33,079 nt of DNA from an uncultured Chromatiaceae bacterium (GTDB lineage Bacteria; Pseudomonadota; Gammaproteobacteria; Enterobacterales; Alteromonadaceae), in the NCBI GenBank assembly GCA_946482325.1, contig CAMLRA010000028.1, positions 1 through 33,079 of the forward strand, given 5' to 3'. Position numbers and translations under genes: made by a program. Each line of letters opens with the position of its first letter. Within the stretch, counting starts at the first letter, position 1. Shown one piece after another: positions 15,670 through 23,900 of the stretch. The notes beneath the pieces were generated by a model. The model saw only the letters and a program-made list of their open reading frames with translations, did no database searches and was not told where the DNA came from.

Positions 15670-17694
15670 ATGAAACTCACCGTGGCTCACAAAGTCATTC
15701 TTGGCTTTGGCTTTATTGCATTACTGCTGCTGTTTGCCAGCTTATCGTCTTTGTGGAGCTTTGCGGTCGTATCCGACTCGGGCAGTCGGGTTAACGACAT
15801 CGCCGTACCGGTGCAACAACAAAGTAATCAGGCGCAAATTCAGTTACTAAAACTAGCCAAACTGTCAGCGTTGGGCTTTATGGCCGATCAACCGAAAACG
15901 ATCAGCCAGTATCAGTCCGACTTTGCCAGTGCCAGCGAGCAATACCTGCAACAAATCAAAACACTCAGTACCTTGACCGCGGCCGAACCCAGCCTGAATC
16001 AACCGCTGGCACAGGCCAAACAGCATTACGAACAATACCACAATGCCGTTAACGCGATGTTTACGGCCAAACTTAACACCCTAAAGACCGCCGAGACTGC
16101 CGCCGCTGAAGTCAAGCAACTGGTGCAGCTCATTGACGATGCCGGCGCTACGCTGGTGGATATCTCTTATCTGGAAACTCCGGGCAAAAAAGCGCAGCTG
16201 GAACTATTGGCCGGTGCCGCCGGTCGGGTGGACGGCCAGTTACTGACGCTTATGCAAACCGTGAAAGAAACCGGCGCTTACACCGAACTGAGCCAGACCA
16301 CAGAAAGCCAGCAAAATCTGGAGTTTGCTATCAGTGATATGCAGGGTAATCTGGATTACATCAGCAAGCTGGTGGATGAAGTGGATGCCACTGACTTGTG
16401 GCAAACCTTTAACGAGCAACTGAGCAGTGTCAAACAGCGCATCAGTGCAGAAAACAGTTTGGTGCGACTCAAACAACAGCAACTGACCGCATTACAGCAA
16501 GCCCAAACCGAATTAACACAATCCGAAAAGGCCATCGCCCAGGCGATCACCGCACTCGACCAACTGCTGAAAGCGGCTGATCAGCAATTTACCAGCCTGC
16601 AGGCCGAAGTGTCCTCAGCACTATCCTTTGGTCAGGTCCGCACTATTATCATCATGGTGGTGTTAGTGGCATTGGCCGGGGCAGCTGCATATCTGACTAT
16701 TAATGCCATGCTGAAACCGCTCGCCGGCATTAACAAAGTGCTGGGCGAAGTTGCCGCCGGCGACTTGACCCGGCGCCTTGCTATCGAAAACGCAGATGAG
16801 TTTGGCGCCCTGTCGATGAAGGTAAATAGCCTGATTGAAGCCTTGAGCCAACTCATTCACCGTATTGCCAGTAGCTCAGGTGAATTGCAGCACAATGCTG
16901 AACGTTCCCGAGACGAGGTGCAAGAGATCAACCGCGCCTTGCAAAGCCAGCAAAACCAAATTAACGATGTCAATCAAACCACCTTACAGCTCAATGACAA
17001 CACGCATCAGATTGCACAGCAGGCCCAACTGGCAGTGCAGGAAATGCAGCATGCGCTGGGGCAAAGTCAGCAGATTGATAAAATTTCAAACGAAAACAAT
17101 ACATTGATTGGTGGTCTTGCCGACCAGCTCACCAGCACTGCGACAATTATGCTCAAAGTGAACGAGCAATCGAATAATATTGGCAGCATTCTGGCAACCA
17201 TCCGCGGTATTGCCGAGCAAACTAACCTGCTGGCACTGAATGCTGCCATTGAAGCCGCACGCGCCGGTGAACAAGGCCGTGGCTTTGCCGTGGTTGCTGA
17301 CGAAGTCCGCTCACTGGCGGTGCGCAGCCAGGCTGCCGTCGATGAGATCCGTCAGATGATCCAAACCCTGCAGCAGGAAAGTACATCCGCCGTCAGCGCC
17401 ATTACCAGAGGCAAAACCGATGCCGAATACTGCGTCAATCACACCGCAGATCTGGTGCAGTCGCTCGGTCAGGTTAATCAGGCCATCAGCCAGATGCATC
17501 AAATCAGTACCGCTATTGCCAGTGCCACCCAACAACAACTGGCGCTGGGTGATCTGATTTCCGGTCACATGGGGGATATGGTTCAGCTATCCGCACAGAG
17601 TTCTGAAAAAGCTGACAGGACCTTGCAGCACAGCGCGGCCGTCAGTGACAACGCCAGCCAGCTCAGCGCTGCGATCAGTACCTTTAAGATTTAA
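15670..17694 (+). CDS. Methyl-accepting chemotaxis protein with long helical sensor
   Basis: This is the second transmembrane chemoreceptor of the window (674 residues). TM1 is at about residues 7-29. A long all-helical, Gln-rich periplasmic region (about 30-320) carries no recognised ligand-binding motif. TM2 is at about 323-344, then HAMP (through [18 protein letters not shown]), then the signalling coiled coil with tip [18 protein letters not shown] and [16 protein letters not shown] at about 518-550. I chose ATG 15670 because AGGA (15660-15663) is 6 bases upstream and [13 protein letters not shown] is a typical receptor N-terminus. The frame extends back to 15586 through a low-complexity leader, so ATG 15631 is a less likely alternative. 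It probably has its own promoter in the 253-base gap after hutC. Confidence 0.92.
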   Translation: MKLTVAHKVILGFGFIALLLLFASLSSLWSFAVVSDSGSRVNDIAVPVQQQSNQAQIQLLKLAKLSALGFMADQPKTISQYQSDFASASEQYLQQIKTLSTLTAAEPSLNQPLAQAKQHYEQYHNAVNAMFTAKLNTLKTAETAAAEVKQLVQLIDDAGATLVDISYLETPGKKAQLELLAGAAGRVDGQLLTLMQTVKETGAYTELSQTTESQQNLEFAISDMQGNLDYISKLVDEVDATDLWQTFNEQLSSVKQRISAENSLVRLKQQQLTALQQAQTELTQSEKAIAQAITALDQLLKAADQQFTSLQAEVSSALSFGQVRTIIIMVVLVALAGAAAYLTINAMLKPLAGINKVLGEVAAGDLTRRLAIENADEFGALSMKVNSLIEALSQLIHRIASSSGELQHNAERSRDEVQEINRALQSQQNQINDVNQTTLQLNDNTHQIAQQAQLAVQEMQHALGQSQQIDKISNENNTLIGGLADQLTSTATIMLKVNEQSNNIGSILATIRGIAEQTNLLALNAAIEAARAGEQGRGFAVVADEVRSLAVRSQAAVDEIRQMIQTLQQESTSAVSAITRGKTDAEYCVNHTADLVQSLGQVNQAISQMHQISTAIASATQQQLALGDLISGHMGDMVQLSAQSSEKADRTLQHSAAVSDNASQLSAAISTFKI

Positions 17695-17702
17695 CTGCCA
17701 TA

Positions 17703-17729
17703 GACGGACCCTGTGATTCAGGGTCTGTC
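17703..17729 (+). terminator. Stem-loop after the chemoreceptor gene
   Basis: GACGGACCCTG (17703-17713) and CAGGGTCTGTC (17719-17729) form an 11-bp stem counting one G-U pair, 8 bases after the stop codon. There is no T-tract, so it may mark the mRNA 3' end rather than act as an intrinsic terminator. Confidence 0.45.
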
Positions 17730-17858
17730 GCACAGCACCCCTGATATCACATCCCAACATCTCCCCTCATAGCACTAAATCTGCTTTGCTTTGCGAGGCA
17801 TCTTCGATCTGCACACTTGTTGCCTGATCCGGCTGAAGCTACGCCCAAATGACAGCGC

Positions 17859-17884
17859 AAAAAAAGGCTGGAACTAGTCCAGCC
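17859..17884 (-). terminator. Rho-independent terminator, minus strand
   Basis: Read on the minus strand, GGCTGGA and TCCAGCC (7 bp, 5-base loop) are followed by seven T residues. It can end the long minus-strand gene run arriving from 25.5 kb, although it sits 131 bases beyond the last stop codon. Confidence 0.75.
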
Positions 17885-18015
17885 AGGCAGGCGTGTTTCT
17901 ACCCAATCCCGGGTATTTGTGGCGATCCCTCTGCGTTGAACGCAGAAATAAATTGCCAAAATAGAGACAAAAAAACCTTACGAAGTTTTGATATTGTTCC
18001 CAACTCTGCAAATTT

Positions 18016-18597
18016 TCAGGCTTTTATCCAGTTTCGCAGTTGTTGAGCATCCAGTACTCTGATGTTAGCTTCGAGGGCAAAAATCTGGGCTGGGCTGTCC
18101 AGCCGCTCCGGCACTATTGCCAGGGCGCTGTGGCATTGATGTCTTAGCATCTGCTGAAAAATCTGCCTTAGCTGAATGATATCGAGGGGTCCGTCTGATG
18201 GAGACTGTAGATAATACAAAACTCCATATTCTGCTTTCAGATAGTAGTTATCCACGCCTTGTAACTTTTCTGCTGATTGTTGCTGCAAAAACTGCAACGC
18301 CAGGCGGCTAAAATTGTGTTGTATCGCTGGCTCCGTGAGTGTCGCCAATCGCGGTTTGCGGTGAAATTCGACCCCAAACACCGCGAACACATTCAGTACC
18401 AAGGCCAGCAACAACATGCAGGTAAATATCAATAACAACGGTTGCTGATACCATTGGGGATTCATTAAGGCAGAGTCAGCAGAATTGCTGTAAAGATAAA
18501 TAAAACCCGCTGCGACACCCAGCGCGGTACAGCAGCCTGATCCGAGTAGCCATTTATTGAGATCCAATCGCAGATTCCTGAGCCATGTTCCTATCAT
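18016..18597 (-). CDS. Unrecognised membrane protein with possible degenerate Mrr-like domain
   Basis: I do not recognise this 193-residue protein. Two hydrophobic segments (about 19-36 and 53-77) are followed by a soluble domain of about 110 residues. Its layout resembles Mrr-type PD-(D/E)XK nuclease folds: a Tyr-rich strand pair (EYGVLYYLQSPS), a helix (IIQLRQIFQQMLRHQ), a strand (HSALAIVPERLDSPAQIFA) and a terminal IRVLDAQQLRNWI, like the usual I-x-LIDG-x-x-L ending. The QxK catalytic pair expected in the second strand is not present, so nuclease activity is unlikely. This fold suggestion is from pattern only. The start is placed at ATG 18597; the TTG at 18636 is possible. It lies 89 bases after the epimerase gene on the same strand and may be the last gene of that run. 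Confidence 0.65.
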   Translation of the reverse strand: MIGTWLRNLRLDLNKWLLGSGCCTALGVAAGFIYLYSNSADSALMNPQWYQQPLLLIFTCMLLLALVLNVFAVFGVEFHRKPRLATLTEPAIQHNFSRLALQFLQQQSAEKLQGVDNYYLKAEYGVLYYLQSPSDGPLDIIQLRQIFQQMLRHQCHSALAIVPERLDSPAQIFALEANIRVLDAQQLRNWIKA

Positions 18598-18686
18598 GGC
18601 TATGCTGCCGATATCCCGATGAAAAAAGCCAACCAAGCTTTGATAAATTTATGATATTGCTGTGTCCGCGCCGACTTGAGTTGGTG

Positions 18687-19481
18687 TTACCCGATCAGAC
18701 TACGGATGTCGTTATGCTGATAAGAAAAGCCAGTATTGTGCTGACTGAGACTGGCATCTACTGAACGAGGGAGTTCAGTGGCCGGCACAAACTGCGGTAC
18801 CGGGACTTCGGCCCGGATGCAGGCTGCGGTGTAAAATTCAGCTTTGTCAGCTGTGAAAGGTGCGGATAAATTAACAACTTGCGGAAATTTTTGCCCTGAA
18901 ACTGCCAGCAGCTGACAAACCCAGCGACAAACATCATGACTGTGGACCAGATTGACCGGTTGTTCCGGCCCAGCCATCACCCCCCGGCGGGTAAAGGCTG
19001 AAGGATGACGGCCGGGGCCGACTAAACCGGCCAGTCGCAGGATAAAATACGCCGGATGTTGCTGCACCAGCTGCTCAGCCTGCCACAGTATTGCCGCACG
19101 CGGCTCAGGTCCCGGAGCGGCCGATTCATTCATGTGCCCGGCCAGCCCCGCATAAACGCCGGTTGAAGAACACAGGATCAGCCCTTTTGCCCTGCTACAT
19201 TGGCTCAGCACCAGCTGCAAACTTGCAAGGTAAGCGCTGCCGCCATCATGATGTGCGGCTGGTGGCATTGCCAGGATTATCCAGCTATCTGGCAACAATA
19301 CCTGAACAGAACTGTCAAACCGGTTCTGGCCATCCCAGCACAATGGTTGGATTTGTGGCGGTAACGTCGACAAGCTTTGTGTGCTGCGCCGGCTGCCATA
19401 GACCTGATGTCCTGCCTCAGCCAATACCACACCAAGCTGGCTGCCTAACCAGCCACAACCGAAAATCAGTACTGTTGCCAT
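18687..19481 (-). CDS. NAD(P)-binding epimerase/dehydratase-like protein (YeeZ-type)
   Basis: This is an atypical extended short-chain dehydrogenase/reductase of 264 residues, like E. coli YeeZ, whose substrate is unknown. The N-terminal Rossmann motif is FGCGWLGSQLG (7-17), followed by GSRRS, which suggests NADP preference by analogy. CSSTGVYAG supplies the Ser/Thr-Tyr region, but no clear YxxxK lysine follows, so the normal SDR catalytic pair may be incomplete. Further blocks are ILRLAGLVGPGRHP and LVHSHDVC. The start ATG is only 3 bases after the stop of the GNAT/hotdog gene, so the two are co-transcribed and probably translationally coupled. Confidence 0.85.
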   Translation of the reverse strand: MATVLIFGCGWLGSQLGVVLAEAGHQVYGSRRSTQSLSTLPPQIQPLCWDGQNRFDSSVQVLLPDSWIILAMPPAAHHDGGSAYLASLQLVLSQCSRAKGLILCSSTGVYAGLAGHMNESAAPGPEPRAAILWQAEQLVQQHPAYFILRLAGLVGPGRHPSAFTRRGVMAGPEQPVNLVHSHDVCRWVCQLLAVSGQKFPQVVNLSAPFTADKAEFYTAACIRAEVPVPQFVPATELPRSVDASLSQHNTGFSYQHNDIRSLIG

Positions 19482-19484
19482 GCT

Positions 19485-20402
19485 TTAGGCCTCAGAGGTT
19501 GCCGGTTGTACCGGTAATACCGCAAAACGGCCATGGAATTCCGCCAACACCCGACCGGAGTGAACCAGACGTACTGTCAATTGCTGACGGACTTTGCGAC
19601 CATGCCGCACATTAGCCAAATCGCCGCGCGCTTCAGACAGCAGTACTTCCGCCCGCGCGTCTTGCCGTACAGGCGCCAGATAACGGATATCGGCATCAGC
19701 CAGCACTATGTCTCCGTGCAATCCCAGCGCCTGCAGTTGTAACCAGACCAATCCCCAGCCGGTTAATGTCAGCAGACTATAAATACTGCCGGCAAACATA
19801 CTGTGGTGCAGATTTTTATTTGGGGGCAGTGGTGCCCGACACGCCAATAAATGCCCGTCAAACTGGTCCACAGTCAGCTGCATAAAAGCAGACAGCGGAA
19901 TGGTTTCATGCCAGGTTTGCTGCAAACTGCCACACCACCGTTGCCACTCGGACGCAGTGCCATCCAGCCGCAGGCGTTTGGTCATTTGCTGATGGGCGAT
20001 ACCATATAAAGGTTCCAGCGGGCGGCAGGCCTGATAACCGAGATTCTGATAAAACCCAAAGGCATTTTCGCGGGCATTTAACGTCAGTTGCCGGCAACCC
20101 CAGGCAATGCCCTGCTGCTCCAACGATTGCAGCACTAAAGCACCTAGTCCCTTACCACGCGCCGCTTCCGCCACGGCCATATAACGCACCTGACACCAGC
20201 CGTCGGCCAGCTGATGAATACGTCCGACCGCCAACACGGCGCCGTCCGCAGTCAGCACCATCCTGTGCGCACTGTCGGCTTCCAACTCGTCACGTTCCGA
20301 CCCCAAGGGCTGACCCCATGGCGCACGTAGCACCTGATACCGCAATTGATAATACCCCTGCCATTCTTCGGCAGTAGACGGGCTGATAACCTGATAGTTC
20401 AT
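19485..20402 (-). CDS. yiiD: GNAT acetyltransferase - hotdog thioesterase fusion (YiiD-like)
   Basis: This two-domain protein of 305 residues has an N-terminal GNAT acetyltransferase (about 1-150; acetyl-CoA loop AEAARGKGLGALVLQSLEQ, then ENAFGFYQNLGYQ) and a C-terminal YiiD-type hotdog domain (about 165-305; NKNLHHSMFAGSIYSLLTLTG, then ADADIRYLAPVRQDARAEV). This is the same architecture as E. coli YiiD, which I recall being reported as a malonyl-ACP decarboxylase supporting initiation of fatty acid synthesis; treat that as recalled knowledge. I take ATG 20402 (MNYQVISPSTAEEW), with GAGG upstream, and not the start at 20498, which would add 32 atypical residues overlapping dtd. It follows dtd by 16 bases, as in E. 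coli dtd-yiiD. Confidence 0.9.
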   Translation of the reverse strand: MNYQVISPSTAEEWQGYYQLRYQVLRAPWGQPLGSERDELEADSAHRMVLTADGAVLAVGRIHQLADGWCQVRYMAVAEAARGKGLGALVLQSLEQQGIAWGCRQLTLNARENAFGFYQNLGYQACRPLEPLYGIAHQQMTKRLRLDGTASEWQRWCGSLQQTWHETIPLSAFMQLTVDQFDGHLLACRAPLPPNKNLHHSMFAGSIYSLLTLTGWGLVWLQLQALGLHGDIVLADADIRYLAPVRQDARAEVLLSEARGDLANVRHGRKVRQQLTVRLVHSGRVLAEFHGRFAVLPVQPATSEA

Positions 20403-20418
20403 GCAGCTAACCTCTGGT

Positions 20419-20871
20419 TTAAGCCAATGCGGGCGGAACTTGCAGCCAAAAAGTGACAGGGCCGTCGTTGACCAGGCTGACCTGCATGTCGGCAGCAAAC
20501 TGACCGGTCGCGACCGTCACGCCCTGTGCCCGGCAATAGTCGACAAATTGCAAATACATCGGCTCGGCCAGCTCTGGCCGCGCCGCCGGCGTGAAACTAG
20601 GCCGCAGGCCTGAGTTGGTATCTGCCGCCAGCGTAAACTGGGAGACCACTAACATCTCGCCACCGGCTTGCTGCAGATTCAGATTCATCTTACCGGCCGC
20701 GTCACTGAACAGTCGGTATTTCAGTACTTTGTCCGCCAGCTTGTGCAATTCTGCGCGGCTGTCACCGGCTTCCACACCGAGCAATACCAACATGCCTGGG
20801 CCAATAGCGCCAACCACCTGCTCTGCGACAGTGACATCGGCTCGGCGGACTCTTTGAATTAACGCAATCAA
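20419..20871 (-). CDS. dtd: D-aminoacyl-tRNA deacylase
   Basis: DTD hydrolyses D-amino acids, and also glycine mischarged on tRNA(Ala), from tRNAs and so protects translation in the cytosol. The 150 residues align throughout with E. coli DTD ([20 protein letters not shown]). Both active-site motifs are present: SQFT (77-80) and the cross-subunit Gly-Pro motif NDGPVT (135-140). The start is TTG, overlapping the TGA stop of pip (TTGA), with GGAG 7 bases upstream, a coupling arrangement. Gene order yihY-(pip)-dtd-yiiD matches E. coli apart from pip. Confidence 0.97.
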   Translation of the reverse strand: MIALIQRVRRADVTVAEQVVGAIGPGMLVLLGVEAGDSRAELHKLADKVLKYRLFSDAAGKMNLNLQQAGGEMLVVSQFTLAADTNSGLRPSFTPAARPELAEPMYLQFVDYCRAQGVTVATGQFAADMQVSLVNDGPVTFWLQVPPALA

Positions 20872-21830
20872 CGTGGCTCTCCAAGACGGCGGGCCAATAA
20901 CAGCGATGCGTCATACAAAGCCCGGCTGATGCCGGTTTCACTGGCGGAATGCCCGGCGTTGCTGACGATAGTCAGTACCGAATTTGACCAGGCCTGGTGC
21001 AGAGTCCAGGCATTTTCCATTTTGCAGACGCTGTCATAACGTCCATGCACGATATAACAAGGCAAATGATTGACCCGGACTAAGTCATCGAGCAGCTGAT
21101 TGGGTCGTAAAAAACAATGGTGCAAAAAATAATGGTTTTCGATGCGTGCCAGTGGCAACGCCGACTCCGGCTCCAATGCGCCATCGCGCATCGCACAGTT
21201 GGGCAATAAAGTGGCGACCCGCGCTTCCCAAAGGCTCCACGCCCTTGCTGCCTCGAGCTGAATGTCGGCATCCTGGTGCTGCAGCAGTTGCTGGTAAGCC
21301 ACCAGAATATCCAAACCTTTTTTTGCAGCGACCGGGGCAAAAAAGTCAGCATAATAATCTGGGAACAACTGACTGGCGCCGCCACCGGGCCGGTACAGCC
21401 AATCAATATCTTCGGGCCGGCCAAGAAAAATGCCGCGCAGGATAAGTCCCAGACAATGCTCTGGATACTGCTGCGCGTACGCCAGTGCTAAGGTACTGCC
21501 CCAGCTACCGCCCGCCACCACCCACTGCGCGATACCAAGCAGCTGGCGAATGGCTTCAATGTCGCTGATCAGCTCTGCGGTGGTATTGTGACTGATGCTG
21601 GCAAATGGCGTCGATTGGCCGCAACCACGCTGATCAAACAACACTATCCGGTATTGCTGCGGGTCAAACAGTGTGCGCTGAAACGGCGAGCTACCGCCAC
21701 CTGGACCGCCATGACACATCAGCACCGGAATGCCGTTCGGGTTGCCGCTTTGTTCCAGATAGAGCCGGTGCCCATGCGGCCGGTCCAGCCAGCCGGTATA
21801 ATAATTTTCCACAGGTTCAGTGCGGTACAT
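20868..21830 (-). CDS. pip: Proline iminopeptidase
   Basis: This is a cytosolic alpha/beta-hydrolase of peptidase family S33 that removes N-terminal proline from peptides. Motifs: oxyanion HGGPGGG (40-46), FDQRGCGQS, nucleophile elbow GGSWG (107-111, Ser109), Asp in VHGRYDSVC, and the catalytic His in SNAGHSASE. The 320 residues and the N-terminus ([20 protein letters not shown]) are typical. GGAG lies 7 bases before the ATG. The start overlaps the yihY 3' end by 14 bases and the stop overlaps dtd by 4 bases, so yihY, pip and dtd form one tightly packed unit. Confidence 0.96.
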   Translation of the reverse strand: MYRTEPVENYYTGWLDRPHGHRLYLEQSGNPNGIPVLMCHGGPGGGSSPFQRTLFDPQQYRIVLFDQRGCGQSTPFASISHNTTAELISDIEAIRQLLGIAQWVVAGGSWGSTLALAYAQQYPEHCLGLILRGIFLGRPEDIDWLYRPGGGASQLFPDYYADFFAPVAAKKGLDILVAYQQLLQHQDADIQLEAARAWSLWEARVATLLPNCAMRDGALEPESALPLARIENHYFLHHCFLRPNQLLDDLVRVNHLPCYIVHGRYDSVCKMENAWTLHQAWSNSVLTIVSNAGHSASETGISRALYDASLLLARRLGEPR

Positions 21831-22722
21831 CAGATGACTCCGGAGAAACAGCGGAGCGCTGTTGTTGGACCCGTTGCGCTTTATGCTGCGCCAGTTGCAA
21901 AGCCCGGCAATGTTGTTCCTGTAATAATGCCGTCAGCTCAGCGCCAATCAACACGACCAACCAGGATAAATAAATCCAGACAAACAGAATTGGCACCAGC
22001 GCTAAGGCGCCATAAATCGCCTGATAAGACGGGAAGTGCTGGATATACAAGGCAAAACCATTTTTCAGCATCTCAAACAAAATACTGGCCAACAAAGCCC
22101 CCCACACCGCATGGCCGTACCGCACTTTAATATTCGGCACCAGCTGATACAGCATAAAAAACGCCAGTAACGACATCAGATAAGGTGTAAAGGACAGCAG
22201 GAAATTTGACAACCCTGGAGTGTAATCGTCGGCCAGGTGGCTTAAAGACGCCAGATAAGAGGTCAGCGCGATGGAACTGCCGAGCAAAATGGGGCCGAGT
22301 GTCAGAATCATCCAATAAATCGACAAGGAGATCACCAACCTTGGCCGTTTTTGCACCCGCCAGATTTTATTCAGCGTTTTATCTATGTTATGGATGAGCA
22401 TTAAAGCCACCAGCACCAAAAACAGCACACCGACTGTGGTCATCTGGCCGATATTTTCAACAAAACCGTTGATATAACTCTGAATTTCCTCGCCACGTGA
22501 CGGCACGATGTTGGCATAAACAAAAGCCTCTATCTCGCCGCGCAAGCCGGCAAACATCGGAAAGGCGTTTAACACCGAAAAGGCCACAGCGACCAGCGGC
22601 ACCAGCGACAAAATCGAGATATAAGCCAGATAACCGCCGATCATACCAATCTGGTCATGCTGACAACGTTGCAGGTAAAGCCGGCAAAAACGCCAGCTGT
22701 TCACAATAAATTCGGGCATCAT
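21817..22722 (-). CDS. yihY: YihY/BrkB family inner membrane protein
   Basis: This is an integral membrane protein of the YihY/BrkB (virulence factor BrkB, formerly RNase BN) family. Its molecular function is not established; the old assignment as ribonuclease BN was an error corrected to RbnZ/ElaC. About six hydrophobic segments are visible, with the family blocks GGYLAYISILSLVPLVAV near the N-terminus, VLMLIHNIDKTLNKIWR-like, and YGALALVPILFVWIYLSWL before a Gln-rich cytoplasmic tail. I set the start at ATG 22722 (301 residues): AGGA precedes it closely, and the adjacent ATG 22719 is an equally good alternative. GTG 22740 is upstream of that ribosome-binding site. It heads the yihY-pip-dtd-yiiD cluster, 77 bases after apbE. 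Confidence 0.92.
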   Translation of the reverse strand: MMPEFIVNSWRFCRLYLQRCQHDQIGMIGGYLAYISILSLVPLVAVAFSVLNAFPMFAGLRGEIEAFVYANIVPSRGEEIQSYINGFVENIGQMTTVGVLFLVLVALMLIHNIDKTLNKIWRVQKRPRLVISLSIYWMILTLGPILLGSSIALTSYLASLSHLADDYTPGLSNFLLSFTPYLMSLLAFFMLYQLVPNIKVRYGHAVWGALLASILFEMLKNGFALYIQHFPSYQAIYGALALVPILFVWIYLSWLVVLIGAELTALLQEQHCRALQLAQHKAQRVQQQRSAVSPESSDVPH

Positions 22723-22799
22723 CCTGTCCTGAACTGGCACTGTCTGCGGTGCCGGAAGCTGCAGCCTATCACAAAGCTGACCGCCGACGGCAACTACTG

Positions 22800-23834
22800 T
22801 CAGCGCAGTACCACAGCTTTGCTCTGCGCCAGCGCCTGACTGGTTTTTTCCAGTAACTGGTCACCGTCCTGATCGATAAACAGCACTTTCAGCCCCAGCG
22901 CATCCGCAACTTTCAGTCCGTCTGCACTGCCGAGGCACAAAAAGGCTGTCGACCAGGCGTCACCAAAAGTGGCATTGTCGATCAACACCGTCGTTGACAC
23001 CGTCTTGTGTCGCACCGGCGCACCATGCCGTGCATCCAGCACATGGCTGAAACGCTGGCCATTGGCATCAAAATAATGCCGGTAGGTGCCAGAAGTCATG
23101 ATAGCCAGGGGTTCGTCCTGTTGGACTTCGATGATTTTTTGCAGACGCTGATCGCCGGGTAACGGTTTTTCAATCGCAACTTTCCACGGCTGACCGGCCG
23201 GCTTTTTACCCCGTACCTGTAATTCACCGCCAACTTCCACCAGATAATTATTTATCCCGGCTTTTTCCATCAGCAGCGCCAGTTGGCGCACCGTGTAACC
23301 CTGCGCTATCGACGACACATCAACCCGCGCGTCCGGATTGACTTTGCTCATAGTGTCGGTATTGGTACTGATTTTATCCATGCCCACCAATTGCATGGTC
23401 TCAGCAATTTGCTCTGCAGTGGGTTGGTTAAATTTGTCGGCTTTAAAACCCCAGAGTTCAAACAGCGGCTTCACGGTTAAATCGTAACACCCCTGACTGG
23501 CCAACGTGACCTGACGTGCATCTTCGACTAAGGCGACCAGCTCAGCGCCAACTGGCTGAGCCGTGCTGACTTTATTACTGTTAAATTGTTCAATGACTGA
23601 ATCAGGCCGGTAATTGGACATCACCACATCAATACGGTCTAATTCTGCGGTAATTTGTTTTTGTAAATCAGTGGCTTTGATATCAGCGTCTGTCCAATAC
23701 GTGATGTTATAGGTAGAACCCTGCGCCGGGCCGGAGAAATGCTGCAGCGGATCTGCCGGTGTGCAGCTCAGTAACAAAAACGGCGTGAATAACCCGAGTA
23801 ATAAGCGGACAAACAAAGCGGTTTTAACAGACAT
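22800..23834 (-). CDS. apbE: FAD:protein FMN transferase ApbE (lipoprotein)
   Basis: ApbE covalently attaches FMN, taken from FAD, to Thr/Ser of target proteins such as NqrB, NqrC and RnfG on the periplasmic side. The signal peptide ends in a lipobox LLSC with Cys24, so it is a lipoprotein. FLAVIN and metal motifs: MSNYRPDSVIEQFN, VDVSSIAQGYTV, LVEVGGELQVRG, MTSGTYRHYFDANG, SHVLDARHGAPV, and DAWSTAFLCLG. The 344 residues are normal. No nqr or rnf gene is in the window, so its target is encoded elsewhere. It lies 66 bases downstream of the REC-TPR gene and 77 bases before yihY on the same strand. Confidence 0.95.
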   Translation of the reverse strand: MSVKTALFVRLLLGLFTPFLLLSCTPADPLQHFSGPAQGSTYNITYWTDADIKATDLQKQITAELDRIDVVMSNYRPDSVIEQFNSNKVSTAQPVGAELVALVEDARQVTLASQGCYDLTVKPLFELWGFKADKFNQPTAEQIAETMQLVGMDKISTNTDTMSKVNPDARVDVSSIAQGYTVRQLALLMEKAGINNYLVEVGGELQVRGKKPAGQPWKVAIEKPLPGDQRLQKIIEVQQDEPLAIMTSGTYRHYFDANGQRFSHVLDARHGAPVRHKTVSTTVLIDNATFGDAWSTAFLCLGSADGLKVADALGLKVLFIDQDGDQLLEKTSQALAQSKAVVLR

Positions 23835-23900
23835 GACAGGCTCTCTTTGCAGGAAAACCGGCGCAGTGTAATCAATGCGTAGCTGAAACGCCAGTCAGCA

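Larger units (their letters stand above)
17695..18015. other. 321-base gene-free gap with several hairpins
   Basis: This gap between the convergent chemoreceptor and membrane-protein genes has no credible gene. It contains, left to right, an 11-bp stem-loop at 17703-17729, a minus-strand terminator at 17859-17884, small stems TACCC/GGGTA (near 17900-17915) and TCTGCGTT/AACGCAGA (17930-17946), and a weak bulged hairpin with an A7/T7 run (17969 on). A 70-codon minus-strand frame crosses all of these and is probably not coding. Confidence 0.6.

Noticed and set aside
17747..17959. 70-codon minus-strand open frame
   Set aside because: It runs through an intrinsic terminator and several hairpins and resembles no family; treated as structured intergenic DNA.
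19091..19615. 174-codon plus-strand open frame
   Set aside because: It is antisense across the epimerase and yiiD junction; its composition looks like reversed coding sequence.
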